14,389 nucleotides of DNA from CAZILN01 sp964540005 (GCA_964540005.1 CAZILN010000354.1:1-14389), one strand, 5' to 3'; counted from the stretch's first letter, positions 1 through 8,235 are shown. Translations and numbers: made by a program. The notes: a model not told the origin generated them from the letters alone.

Positions 1-699
1 CATGGGTCCGGGAAATCCATCGGGAGCATAATAATAATTATACTGTGGATCGAACTCGATATAGTTCCCAACATACAGATCCAGGTAGCTGTCGTTGTCA
101 TAGTCCAGCCATACAGCACCTACGCTACACTCATTTCCATCCACACCGGCTTTTTTGGTCACATCGGTAAATGAACCATTCCCATTGTTATGATACAGTA
201 CATTGGGACCATAATTGCTTACATAGATATCCGGGAATCCGTCGTTATCAAAATCTCCAACTGTAATTCCCATGCTGTAGCCCCTGTCACCAACTCCTGC
301 TTTCCCGGTAACATCTTCAAATCTGCCGTTCTTCATGTTCCTGTACAGGCGGTTCTCTGAAGTTGTTATAGGAGGGTGCTCCTCATTCATGCTTAAACCT
401 TCAATATAATTACCATTACTCAGGTAGAGGTCAAGATATCCATCCTGGTCGTAATCAAGAAATGCAGCACCTCCACCATCAGATTCAACGAGGTTGCTTA
501 AATGTTCATCTCCAATTGTACGAACGAAATCGATCCCTGAATACCTGATAATTTCCTGGTAAAAGTCTTCAGTTTCTGCCGGGAGTTCTGAAGCATTTTC
601 TCCGCCTGAAGAAGGGGGTCTGTTTTCTGACTGACAGGCAAATAATACAAGACCAGAAATAAGAATACATATGCCTGAAATAAACCTAAATCTTTTCAT
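1..699 (-). CDS. FG-GAP/VCBS repeat lipoprotein, N-terminal part (3' end outside window)
   Basis: An open frame of 233 codons starts at the ATG at 699 and continues past base 1, so the C-terminus is missing. Residues 1-22 form a lipoprotein signal: basic start, hydrophobic core, then LFAC with the cysteine at 22. Three calcium-loop-type repeats are visible at about residues 82-92 (DYDQDGYLDLY), 149-159 (DFDNDGFPDIY) and 199-209 (DYDNDSYLDLY), each preceded by a short beta-strand block such as NGRFEDVTGKAG. The third repeat has Ser in place of the loop Gly. These are typical of FG-GAP/VCBS beta-propellers. The last visible stretch, PDGFPGPM, resembles CRTAC1-type proteins that often end in an ASPIC/UnbV domain; that end cannot be seen here. 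The substrate or partner is unknown. It follows the radical SAM gene on the same strand after a 140-base gap, so cotranscription is possible but not shown. It belongs to a different subfamily from the two VCBS proteins at the right of the window. Confidence 0.88.
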   Translation of the reverse strand, partial: MKRFRFISGICILISGLVLFACQSENRPPSSGGENASELPAETEDFYQEIIRYSGIDFVRTIGDEHLSNLVESDGGGAAFLDYDQDGYLDLYLSNGNYIEGLSMNEEHPPITTSENRLYRNMKNGRFEDVTGKAGVGDRGYSMGITVGDFDNDGFPDIYVSNYGPNVLYHNNGNGSFTDVTKKAGVDGNECSVGAVWLDYDNDSYLDLYVGNYIEFDPQYNYYYAPDGFPGPM

Positions 700-839
700 A
701 ATCACAAAGTAAGTCAGAAAGAAATCCAACACAATATTCTTGCTGAATTTAGTACGTAAAATTAATTAAATCTTAATTAATACGCAATTCCTTCCCGGAT
801 TTTTGACCTCTTAACCGTATGCCCTACAGCAGTTCATGA
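700..839. other. Intergenic region between radical SAM gene and left-edge lipoprotein gene
   Basis: This 140-base AT-rich gap lies between two minus-strand genes. It holds one clear inverted repeat (761-781). I find no exact TAnnTTTG element upstream of the lipoprotein start at 699; the nearest is a seven-base TACTTTG about 5 bases before the ATG, which lacks one spacer base and is too close to be convincing. There is no GC-rich terminator hairpin. Confidence 0.5.
761..781. repeat. Perfect 9-bp inverted repeat with 3-base loop, AT only
   Basis: The arms ATTAATTAA and TTAATTAAT are exactly complementary and are separated by ATC. The flanking CGTA (755-758) and TACG (781-784) can add three more pairs across a 3-base bulge. 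It lies 62-82 bases upstream of the lipoprotein start at 699 and about 60 bases past the radical SAM stop. An operator, or a weak structure at the 3' end of the upstream unit, are both possible. The all-AT stem without a clean U-tract is not a good terminator. Confidence 0.5.
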
Positions 840-1787
840 TCACAGGGAACAGGAACAACTAATCCGGGGAAAAATCCTCTGGTTCAGATTCATTTTCAGC
901 AGCCTTTCTTTCCTCTTTTCCAGGCATCTGCCGCATGATGAAAAACAGTCGATATCCCAGAGATCGGCAAAAACAGGACCCGAATTCAGGCTGATACCAT
1001 ATTCCAGTACTTCCTCCAGTGATTTGATTTCCGGTTGTGAAAAATAATTGTCCCTGGCCAGTACTTCCAGGGCACCGTTCCCTGATCTTACAGGGATCAC
1101 GGAACAGGATGACACACCTGCCATGAAGGCAAAATCAATGGATTTTTTTGCCCAGTAGACTCCCTCGTTTTCCGACTGGAAGGGTGGTCGAAGCAGGATG
1201 AAGGCACGGCTGGCTATTTCATGAGAAGCAAGGAAGCTGGCAGCATATTTGAAATCGCTCAAGGTCATTTTTTTATTCAGCATTGCCAGGGCTTCCGGAT
1301 GCACGGTCTCAAGTCCAAGGGCCACCTGCAGGGATGGTTTCAGGAGATCATTTAACAACAGGCTGTTTTCACCAATATACACCGGATGGCTTTCTACAAT
1401 GACTGTTTCAAAATGGTCAACCAGGAGGGCTATTGCTGAATAGTCACCAGGGGGTATGGCCCCCGGATCAAAGAAACTGCCACTGTTATATAGTTTCAGG
1501 TGCTTTGTTGCCGGTAACCGGGAAAGCGCATACTTAATCTGTGCCGGGATGGCTCCTTCTTCCACGGATTCATTGGTAGTGTTCTTCCAGAGGTCACACA
1601 TCAGGCACCTGAAAGGGCATTCCCTATTTGTTAACAGTATGGTTGTAACATCCTCTGCCTTCCCCTGTTTTATACACTCCTTTTCTGTGAAAAAATGGTA
1701 CGGCCGGCTGGGATCAAGCTTATTCTTTTTTCCGCGGTGGGAAGTGATCCATTGATTGTCAATGAAAGATTTCGGAAATTTACTCAT
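840..1787 (-). CDS. Radical SAM protein, archaeosine-synthase (RaSEA/TIGR01210)-like
   Basis: The protein has 315 residues from the ATG at 1787. That start sits in an ATGAGTAA overlap with the stop of the upstream gene; a more distal ATG at 1868 would add 27 hydrophobic and basic residues lying wholly inside the upstream gene, so I prefer 1787. The radical SAM cluster motif CxxxCxxC is C57-C61-C64 (CPFRCLMC), which binds a [4Fe-4S] cluster and SAM. Other recognisable blocks are LKLYNSGSFFDP (98-109), GLETVHPEAL (158-167) and LLRPPF (198-203). The arrangement resembles the TIGR01210/RaSEA and Elp3-like branch of radical SAM proteins by memory of the family. A second CxxxCxxC occurs at C281-C285-C288, with further cysteines at 311 and 313. 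There is no signal peptide, so it is cytoplasmic. It probably acts with the PP-loop enzyme encoded just upstream. The reaction is unknown; archaeosine itself is not expected in a bacterium. Confidence 0.85.
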   Translation of the reverse strand: MSKFPKSFIDNQWITSHRGKKNKLDPSRPYHFFTEKECIKQGKAEDVTTILLTNRECPFRCLMCDLWKNTTNESVEEGAIPAQIKYALSRLPATKHLKLYNSGSFFDPGAIPPGDYSAIALLVDHFETVIVESHPVYIGENSLLLNDLLKPSLQVALGLETVHPEALAMLNKKMTLSDFKYAASFLASHEIASRAFILLRPPFQSENEGVYWAKKSIDFAFMAGVSSCSVIPVRSGNGALEVLARDNYFSQPEIKSLEEVLEYGISLNSGPVFADLWDIDCFSSCGRCLEKRKERLLKMNLNQRIFPRISCSCSL

Positions 1788-3120
1788 AGATTGCCAGGAA
1801 TTCCTTTCTGTAATCTGCCTCCTTTTCAGGAAAGAATTGAGAAAAAGTATCCACAGAAGCAGCGCCATGCTGAAAACGTCTTTTTGTAAAAACCGGCATA
1901 TCCATTCCCGTTATAGCCTTAACTCCTTCAGCCACCACACGCCCCTTAAGTTCATAAAGCTTTTCATGATCCCAGTCAGTAAGTTCAACAAAGGGGATGC
2001 CCTCGGCTATTTCTATTACAGTTGGAAGGGTATATGGACTGAAGCCTTCAAATCCCAGGCTGTCGGCTGTGGAATAGGTACGCATATACCCCCTGCTTAA
2101 TCCACCTGAATAGGTCAACGAATGCTTCATTTTACCAACGCCCCAACCCTCGTGATACAGCATTAAATTACTCAGAACACTCCTTATGGTTAATTCAGGA
2201 TTTTCTTCGATGGGATAATCCTTAAGGTTTTCATCACCACCGTCCCCGTCAATAATATACTTCCAGTCAGGATACCGGGATCGGATGCCCTCAAGAAGGG
2301 CCAGGTTCATTGTAGCAGCCTGTATATCAAGAGGTTTATAATCCTCTACCACTTTAACTGCCTTCTTCCAGTCCAGGCCGGATGAATCTATTTCAACAGT
2401 TTCCAGAAACAGTTCCAGTCCCAATGCCTTCAGAAACTCACGGGCCTGTTTCACATCCTCGCCTTCTCCATCCACACTCAAGGTAAATGCCTTTAAGCGG
2501 GAGGGACTTTCTCCCAGTTCAAGAAGGGCATGGTAGGTTAACAGGAAAACAGCCCCACTATCTACCCCGGCTGAAAACGAAACCCCGATGGGTGCTTTAC
2601 CGGGCCGTGATACCAGCCACTTTTTGATCTCCTGATACAGGGTGCCGATATACTCCCGTCCTATCTGGTCAATGTTATTATTCTTCAGGCTGTTCTGCCG
2701 GGGGGTAAAATATCGCCTGTAAACCGGGGCAGGATCAGGGCAGCCAAGCAATTCAATACTGGTAATAAAATGAGCCGGGGCCATCCTGGTATAGGATGGG
2801 TGAAACTGGTCGTCCAGTCCTTCCTTCCTGAGATACTCGTAAATGGTATCTATGCGTTCAGCCAGAACAAGACATGGACCATCCTTTAATTTCGCAATAA
2901 AAAACCGCAAGGGTCGCCCAATGGAGCGTGCCATCCGTATGGTTTTCCCTTCCACAGCCACCAGGGCGAACTGACCGTCAATCTTCCGCACAGCTTCTGC
3001 ATCGCCGGATCTTATTCTTTCAACGGCTTCCTTCTTCGACATATTATAGATAACATTCTTTGCAGGATCAGTGAGATCCACCACCTGGTTTATATATTCC
3101 TGGTTCATTGTTCTATTCAT
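1780..3120 (-). CDS. Asparagine-synthase-like PP-loop enzyme with reduced glutaminase-like domain
   Basis: The protein has 446 residues, shorter than the roughly 550-650 usual for glutamine-dependent AsnB. Residues about 45-95 look like the second half of a class II glutaminase domain (IDGQFALVAVEG, then RSIGRPLRFF and AERIDTI). The N-terminus is MNRTMN, so the cysteine nucleophile that follows Met in AsnB is absent. The synthetase domain has an ATP-pyrophosphatase P-loop at 181-188 (SFSAGVDS, family SGGxDS), the GEGADE-like block DGDGGDE at 291-297, and a C-terminal basic motif FTKRRFQHGA at 411-420. It probably adenylates a carboxylate and joins it to an amine or ammonia from another source, as in beta-lactam synthetase-type relatives; the substrate is unknown. 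It is the first gene of the unit: a promoter candidate lies 49 bases upstream, and its stop overlaps the radical SAM start by 8 bases. Confidence 0.88.
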   Translation of the reverse strand: MNRTMNQEYINQVVDLTDPAKNVIYNMSKKEAVERIRSGDAEAVRKIDGQFALVAVEGKTIRMARSIGRPLRFFIAKLKDGPCLVLAERIDTIYEYLRKEGLDDQFHPSYTRMAPAHFITSIELLGCPDPAPVYRRYFTPRQNSLKNNNIDQIGREYIGTLYQEIKKWLVSRPGKAPIGVSFSAGVDSGAVFLLTYHALLELGESPSRLKAFTLSVDGEGEDVKQAREFLKALGLELFLETVEIDSSGLDWKKAVKVVEDYKPLDIQAATMNLALLEGIRSRYPDWKYIIDGDGGDENLKDYPIEENPELTIRSVLSNLMLYHEGWGVGKMKHSLTYSGGLSRGYMRTYSTADSLGFEGFSPYTLPTVIEIAEGIPFVELTDWDHEKLYELKGRVVAEGVKAITGMDMPVFTKRRFQHGAASVDTFSQFFPEKEADYRKEFLAIYE

Positions 3121-3251
3121 TTAGTTAAGGTAATACTGTATAGCAATCTGCCGGGTCCATCCTGTGTTCAAAAATAAGGCTGGCCACAGGAACAAAGCAG
3201 GCGGCTCTGATACTCATGGCTGCAGTATGGAATGCTGATTGGACCATTAGT
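3121..3251. other. Leader of the asparagine-synthase-like/radical SAM unit
   Basis: This gap between the susD terminator and the start codon at 3120 carries the promoter candidate at 3169-3176. I see no gene in it. A short plus-strand frame that crosses it also runs through the terminator and into susD, so it is not credible. Confidence 0.5.
3169..3176 (-). promoter_or_regulatory. Bacteroidota-type -7 element (TATTTTTG) for the PP-loop/radical SAM unit
   Basis: Read on the minus strand this is TATTTTTG, an exact match to TAnnTTTG, with its end about 49 bases before the ATG at 3120. A TTTG (3193-3196) lies 16 bases upstream as a possible -33 element; that spacing is a little short. The site lies just beyond the terminator at 3252-3299, which suits an independent promoter. 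Confidence 0.5.
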
Positions 3252-3299
3252 AAAAAAAAATCCGGAAGAAGATCGGAGATCTTTCTTCCGGATTTTTTT
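3252..3299 (-). terminator. Strong hairpin terminator after susD, symmetrical on both strands
   Basis: The arms ATCCGGAAGAAGATC (3260-3274) and GATCTTTCTTCCGGAT (3278-3293) pair with a single-base bulge around a GGA loop. Nine A lie on the left and seven T on the right. On the minus strand the hairpin is followed by a U9 tract 20 bases past the susD stop, an intrinsic terminator for susCD. The right-hand T-tract would also let it work on plus-strand transcripts. Confidence 0.88.
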
Positions 3300-3319
3300 A
3301 TAAAATCAACTATCGTTTT

Positions 3320-5017
3320 CTACCACCCTGTGTTCTGTATCAGCCTGTTCTCTTCTCCTACCTTACTCAGCTCCAATTGTACTGATGGTATTGGATAAAG
3401 TGCATGCCTGTCTTCAATGGGAAAAGCAGCAGTCAGATAATTTCTCTTGGTCGATTCTACAGAAATATAATCATTCAGGACGTCTTTATAATCTCCCCAT
3501 CTTCTGAGATCAAAGAACCTGTGGCCTTCCATGGCCAGCTCAAGCCTGCGCTCCATCTTTAAAGCTGCCATGGCTTTGGTGGCATCCCAGCCTGCGGGGG
3601 GGTACTGGCCCACGTTATAGGTTGCCCAGGTAATGCCGGCATCATCGATGGGTACTACAATCGATCCTCCATCGGGTCCCTGGGCCCCTTTGGCAGCCCT
3701 GGCTCTTACCTCATTGATAAGCACTCGAGCGTTCTCGATGGAACCGGCTTCTATTTCAGCTTCAGCCAGCAACAGCAATACATCTGCATACCTTAGCAGG
3801 TGCAGGTTCAGTGAAGACAGCTGGTATGTGGACCAGCCCACCGAACTTGCAGCGTTATCGTTCTGTTCGTAGATATTCTTCTTGGGACTGTATGGCCCAG
3901 CCCAGGCCCTGTCCCTTATCCAGCCAGGAGCATGCAGGCCCCAGTCCAGGAAAGGAACATCGTCCCTTCCGGCCGTCCAGTCCAGCCTGGGATCCACTGC
4001 ATCGGCAGGAGTCAGGTCTGCGTCGTTCCATGAACCATCCAGGAAAGGAAGTCCGTTTGCATCAACCTTGAACACATTGACCAGGTTCTGGGAAGGCTGG
4101 TGGAAACCGCAGCACCCGAACGGGCTCCCGCTGTGCGGGAAATTCAAGCGGTCGTTCCTGTTCCCGTTCTCGCCGTTCGGGTTTCCATCGTTGACCGATG
4201 CCTGGTACGCAAGGATGGTTTCCGGACCGTTATTATGTGTCACGTCAAATACATCATGGAAATTCTCTTCCAGTGCGTAGGGACCATTGTTGACCACATC
4301 TGTCAGCGTGACCAGTGCTCCGCTAAAATCTTCCTGGTAAATCTGGACCCTGCCTTTCACAGCTTTGGCATCCCACTTATTTATCCTGCCCACTTCGGTT
4401 TGTGTCACGGGAAGAAGGTTAATGGCTGCATCAAGATCAGCAAGGATCAATGGCAGCGCATCTGTTCCCACATTGGTTTTCCTGAAATCCTCATCATCCT
4501 CCGTATAATAGGGGATGTTCCCCCACATCTTCCAGATCTCAAAATGATAGTGCGCCCTTAAGAAAATAGCTTCGCCTTCTATTCTTGCCTGGTCTTCCGC
4601 CGAAATACCCTCAACGGTTTTTAAAAGAGTGATGGCGGCATTTGCCCTGTTCACTCCATCGTAATTAACCTCCCATTTAGAGTTTAGATAGCTATCCGTT
4701 CCCCCGGTTCCCCACTGGTAAAGCTCAATATCCTGTACGGGTTGCTGGTCACCCGGTTCGGATCCTTTATAGGCATCGTCAGAGGTTACACTGCCGAAAA
4801 TCCAGTTACTGGCATTACCTCCCCATTCTCCGTAGTTCCCCCAGCCATCCAATAAGGAATAGGCAGCGATAAGGTTCGCTTCCACTCCATCCTGATTAGC
4901 CAGGACGAGCGCATCCAGGTTTCCCTGGGCCGGCCTGTTCAGAAAATCTTCGTTACAGGCAAAAAGCATAATGATTACTACTATGACAATGCCCGGTGTT
5001 TTTATGATCTTCTTCAT
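3320..5017 (-). CDS. susD-like: SusD/RagB-family outer-membrane nutrient-binding lipoprotein
   Basis: The protein has 565 residues, normal for SusD-like proteins. The lipoprotein signal ends in MLFAC with the cysteine at 21. It is followed by NED, an acidic stretch like the surface-export signals of Bacteroidota lipoproteins, so surface display is likely. Family landmarks are FLNRPAQG just after the signal, a middle block with RAHYHFEIWKMWGNIPYY, LRYADVLLLLAEAE near residue 405, and ERRLELAMEGHRFFDLRRWG near 487-506. SusD proteins cap the SusC porin and capture ligand for import. It starts 11 bases after the susC stop, with an A-rich leader (ACCATAAAACA) instead of a Shine-Dalgarno sequence, so the two are cotranscribed. 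The terminator at 3252-3299 closes the unit. The ligand cannot be deduced from sequence; no degradative sugar enzymes are in the window. Confidence 0.96.
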   Translation of the reverse strand: MKKIIKTPGIVIVVIIMLFACNEDFLNRPAQGNLDALVLANQDGVEANLIAAYSLLDGWGNYGEWGGNASNWIFGSVTSDDAYKGSEPGDQQPVQDIELYQWGTGGTDSYLNSKWEVNYDGVNRANAAITLLKTVEGISAEDQARIEGEAIFLRAHYHFEIWKMWGNIPYYTEDDEDFRKTNVGTDALPLILADLDAAINLLPVTQTEVGRINKWDAKAVKGRVQIYQEDFSGALVTLTDVVNNGPYALEENFHDVFDVTHNNGPETILAYQASVNDGNPNGENGNRNDRLNFPHSGSPFGCCGFHQPSQNLVNVFKVDANGLPFLDGSWNDADLTPADAVDPRLDWTAGRDDVPFLDWGLHAPGWIRDRAWAGPYSPKKNIYEQNDNAASSVGWSTYQLSSLNLHLLRYADVLLLLAEAEIEAGSIENARVLINEVRARAAKGAQGPDGGSIVVPIDDAGITWATYNVGQYPPAGWDATKAMAALKMERRLELAMEGHRFFDLRRWGDYKDVLNDYISVESTKRNYLTAAFPIEDRHALYPIPSVQLELSKVGEENRLIQNTGW

Positions 5018-5028
5018 TGTTTTATGGT

Positions 5029-8000
5029 TTAAAAGTTTGCATTTATTCCGATTGATATAATCCTGTTGGCCGGATAGGGTCCCCTGTCGATGGCCATCGC
5101 CTGGTCAGACCGGTCCCCCGAAGCTCCGGAGGTACTGATGGTAGGCAGTGCCGGATCGAGACCACTGTACCCGGTCAGGGTAAACAGGTTCTGTCCCTGG
5201 ATATAGATCCTCATGTTCTGGAACAAGGACATTGCCGGAAGGGTGTAGCCAATCTGCAGGTTCTTGAGCCTGAGGTAGGAACCATCCTCCACATAGAAAC
5301 TGCTGAACTGGCTGCTGTACTGGTCGTTCTGGTCCAGAAGGGGATAGATTCCATCAGTGTTAGTCGGTGTCCAGGATTCGGTCAGGCGATCCTGCCTTAC
5401 GTTGGTGCTGAACAGCCTGAATACCGTAAACTCTTTGCTGAGGTTGAAGATATCATTTCCATAGGAACCGAAGAGGAACAGGCCCAGATCAAAATTCCGC
5501 CATGAGGCATTGAAATTCAGGCCTCCTGTAAAATCGGGATGCGGATTGCCTATGATGTCCCTGTCTTCTTGATTCACGATTCCGTCACCGTTTGTGTCAT
5601 TGAAACGGAAACGTCCGACTGCCTTGCCATCCTGGGTTGGATGTGCATCCACTTCGGCCTGGGTCTGGAAAATCCCGTCCTGTACCAACCCGTAGAAGGA
5701 TCCAATGGGGGAACCTAACTGGTTTATAACCACAGTACCTCCCCTGCCGCCGACCGGTCCATAGAAGAAATCCTGAACCCCGTCGATTGAGATGATCTCG
5801 TTCTTATAGTGGCTTCCGATAAGCTCCACTTCCCACTGTAATTCACCTGTAAGAGCACTCTTGTAGCCTATCGAGAAGTCAAGACCCTTATTCTCCATGG
5901 TACCAATGTTAACCATTGGAGGTGAGGCACGGCCAGCAGTGGCGGGGAGCGCCGGGTCAAACAGCAGGTCATCGACTGTACGATTGTACACATCTAATAC
6001 AAAGTTGACCCTCCTGTCAAGCAGCGACAGGTCAAAACCGATGTTGGTGGATATATTCTCTTCCCATTTCAGGTCGGCATTGCCCAGCGCAGTCAGCCTG
6101 TAACCTGTCACAATTGAAGAATTGGTACCGTTTATATCGTAAAAGGTGTCCGTGGTACTTCCTCCGAACTGGTTGGCTGTTCTTCCCCCGGGGATACTCT
6201 GGTTTCCGGTAATCCCCCATCCTCCGCGAAGCCTCAGGTCACTCAGCCAGCCCAGGCTGCTCATAAAGGATTCAGAGGAGATACGCCATCCTGCACTGAA
6301 TGCCGGGAAGGTCCCATAGCGGTTGTTGGCGCCGAATTTCGAGGAACCGTCCCTCCTGAGGGTTCCGCTCAGGTAATACTTGCTTGCAAAGTTGTAATCA
6401 ATCTTTCCGAAAAGAGAAACCAGCGAATTGACACTTCCGTAACTGTTAACATTTTTGGTGCTGGGATCCCCCAGTGCATCCTGGATATACCAGGCGGCCA
6501 GATCGGTGGATACATACCCGGCCATGCTTGCATTCATCCAGTTCCTTTTGTAATCGATGGCTTCATAACCGGCCAGCGCGTTGATGTTATGGCTGCTGCC
6601 AAAAGTCTTCAGATAATTCAGCGTATTGGTCCAGGTCCATTCTAACTGTGTATTGTAATTCTCATTCATGCTCCAGACCATGGTAGGTTCGGAATTTTCC
6701 GGGGTCGGGTAGTTAAAGCCTTTGAAAAGGGTGTTATAGGCATTGACACCGAAACTACTCTTAAACTGCAGGCCCTCAATTATATCGACAGTGGCGTATA
6801 AATTACCGACCACCTGGTTTTGAGTTTGTACGTTGTCCTTGGCAGAGTAAGCCTGCTTGATCGGGTTGGTACCGTTACCCAGGGTGTTGGCTTTTGCACC
6901 GCCAAAATAGCCGTCTATATCATATACGGGAATGATCGGCTGCATCTTAATGATATTATTAACAACTGATCCTTCTCCCATATTCTGGCTGGTAGTACTA
7001 TAATCTCCAAGACCTGCCACCGTCTGCATCCGCGAAACGGCAAAATTCTCACCGATACTTACACGGCCAAACTTAAATTCGCTGTTTGCCCGGATTGAAT
7101 ACCGGTCCATCCAGTTATATTTCATGGTACCGTCCTGGTTGAAATACTGGGCGGAAATATTGTATACAGCGTTATCAGTTCCTCCGCTCATACCTATGTT
7201 ATAATCCTGAATCAGAGAGGGATCGAATACTTCATCCCACCAATCGGTACCCTGGGATGCCGGCATGATCAGGTTGTCAGGGTAGGAGTAAGTGCTTTCA
7301 TCCACAGTCATGGTCTGGTTGACCCCGTCGTTTGGCCATATGTAATTCGGAATGCTTGGATTGTTCGGATCGCCGTAAATGTTGGTAGGCACCGTCAATC
7401 CTGCATTCTCATGGCTCCTTTTCACAATTTCAAAGTAATCCAGTGGATCCTGGATCAGGATCTTGTCAAAACCATTACTGGGAGTTGCGACGCCCAGGTT
7501 CACGTTCAAGTTCAACCTGGCTTTCCCTTTCTGTCCCTTTTTGGTGGTCATGATGATTACCCCGTTGTTTGCACGGGCACCATAAACTGATGCTGTGGAT
7601 GGATCCTTCAATACCTGGATTGACTCTATGTCATTGGGATTCAGAAAGTTCATGTGTGCAGTTTCAATCGGAACCCCGTCAAGGATATAGAGTGGATCGT
7701 TGTCGGTAAAGGAACTGACTCCTCTGATCCTGACAGTGTTCCGGGTACCTGGTTGCCCATTTGTAGTAACGGAAACACCTGATGCGCGTCCCTCCAGTTT
7801 CGAGAGAACACTTGCAGACGTGATCTGGTTCATATCATCCACATCCACAATGGCCACTGCTCCGGTAATGTCTGCCTTTCTCATCGTGGTATACCCGGTT
7901 ACGACAATTTCATCCAGTGCGGTGATATCTGGCTCCAGAACAAGAGTGATTTCAGTCTGGTCACCTACAGTAACCGCCACTGTTGAATAACCGATAAAAG

Positions 8001-8235
8001 AGAATACCAGGATAGCATCCGGGCCAGGGACTTCAATAGAATAGTTTCCATCGAGATCCGTGATGGCTCCCTGTGTAGTTCCCTGGATTACTACGTTGGC
8101 TCCTGGAAGCGGTCCTGAATCTTCAGTAGATACGTTTCCTGTAACCGTACGTACCTGAGCAGAAGCCAGGCCAATCGCAAAGCTAAAGAGGAGAAGAGAC
8201 AAAATGCCACTTTTCCACAATGTAGAATTTCGCAT
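5029..8235 (-). CDS. susC-like: SusC/RagA-family TonB-dependent outer-membrane transporter
   Basis: The protein has 1068 residues, typical for SusC. A Sec signal peptide spans 1-26 with likely cleavage at ASA/QV. Residues about 28-105 form the N-terminal carboxypeptidase-regulatory-like domain (GPLPGANVVIQGT, DLDGNYSIEVP, FSFIGYS). A TonB-box-like LDEIVVTGY follows at 108-115. The plug spans about 120-232 with VRIRGVSSF, DPLYILDGVPIE and SVYGARANNGVIIMTTKKG. The rest is the beta-barrel, ending in a C-terminal Phe (SIGINANF). It imports a ligand across the outer membrane using TonB-ExbBD energy, with the downstream SusD as lid. The N-terminus lacks a secretin/TonB short N-terminal (anti-sigma signalling) domain, so regulation through FecR/ECF is not suggested. 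A TAnnTTTG promoter candidate lies about 63 bases upstream. The substrate is unknown. Confidence 0.97.
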   Translation of the reverse strand: MRNSTLWKSGILSLLLFSFAIGLASAQVRTVTGNVSTEDSGPLPGANVVIQGTTQGAITDLDGNYSIEVPGPDAILVFSFIGYSTVAVTVGDQTEITLVLEPDITALDEIVVTGYTTMRKADITGAVAIVDVDDMNQITSASVLSKLEGRASGVSVTTNGQPGTRNTVRIRGVSSFTDNDPLYILDGVPIETAHMNFLNPNDIESIQVLKDPSTASVYGARANNGVIIMTTKKGQKGKARLNLNVNLGVATPSNGFDKILIQDPLDYFEIVKRSHENAGLTVPTNIYGDPNNPSIPNYIWPNDGVNQTMTVDESTYSYPDNLIMPASQGTDWWDEVFDPSLIQDYNIGMSGGTDNAVYNISAQYFNQDGTMKYNWMDRYSIRANSEFKFGRVSIGENFAVSRMQTVAGLGDYSTTSQNMGEGSVVNNIIKMQPIIPVYDIDGYFGGAKANTLGNGTNPIKQAYSAKDNVQTQNQVVGNLYATVDIIEGLQFKSSFGVNAYNTLFKGFNYPTPENSEPTMVWSMNENYNTQLEWTWTNTLNYLKTFGSSHNINALAGYEAIDYKRNWMNASMAGYVSTDLAAWYIQDALGDPSTKNVNSYGSVNSLVSLFGKIDYNFASKYYLSGTLRRDGSSKFGANNRYGTFPAFSAGWRISSESFMSSLGWLSDLRLRGGWGITGNQSIPGGRTANQFGGSTTDTFYDINGTNSSIVTGYRLTALGNADLKWEENISTNIGFDLSLLDRRVNFVLDVYNRTVDDLLFDPALPATAGRASPPMVNIGTMENKGLDFSIGYKSALTGELQWEVELIGSHYKNEIISIDGVQDFFYGPVGGRGGTVVINQLGSPIGSFYGLVQDGIFQTQAEVDAHPTQDGKAVGRFRFNDTNGDGIVNQEDRDIIGNPHPDFTGGLNFNASWRNFDLGLFLFGSYGNDIFNLSKEFTVFRLFSTNVRQDRLTESWTPTNTDGIYPLLDQNDQYSSQFSSFYVEDGSYLRLKNLQIGYTLPAMSLFQNMRIYIQGQNLFTLTGYSGLDPALPTISTSGASGDRSDQAMAIDRGPYPANRIISIGINANF

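Noticed and set aside
1788..1868. Upstream ATG at 1868 giving a 342-residue radical SAM protein
   Set aside because: The extra 27 residues lie wholly inside the preceding gene and show no family similarity; the ATG in the ATGAGTAA overlap is a better coupled start.
3216..3398. Short plus-strand frame of 60 codons
   Set aside because: It runs through the terminator hairpin and into the 3' end of the susD-like gene on the other strand.
3882..4561. Plus-strand frames of 132 and 153 codons opposite the susD-like gene
   Set aside because: Both are antisense shadows of a complete SusD-family gene.
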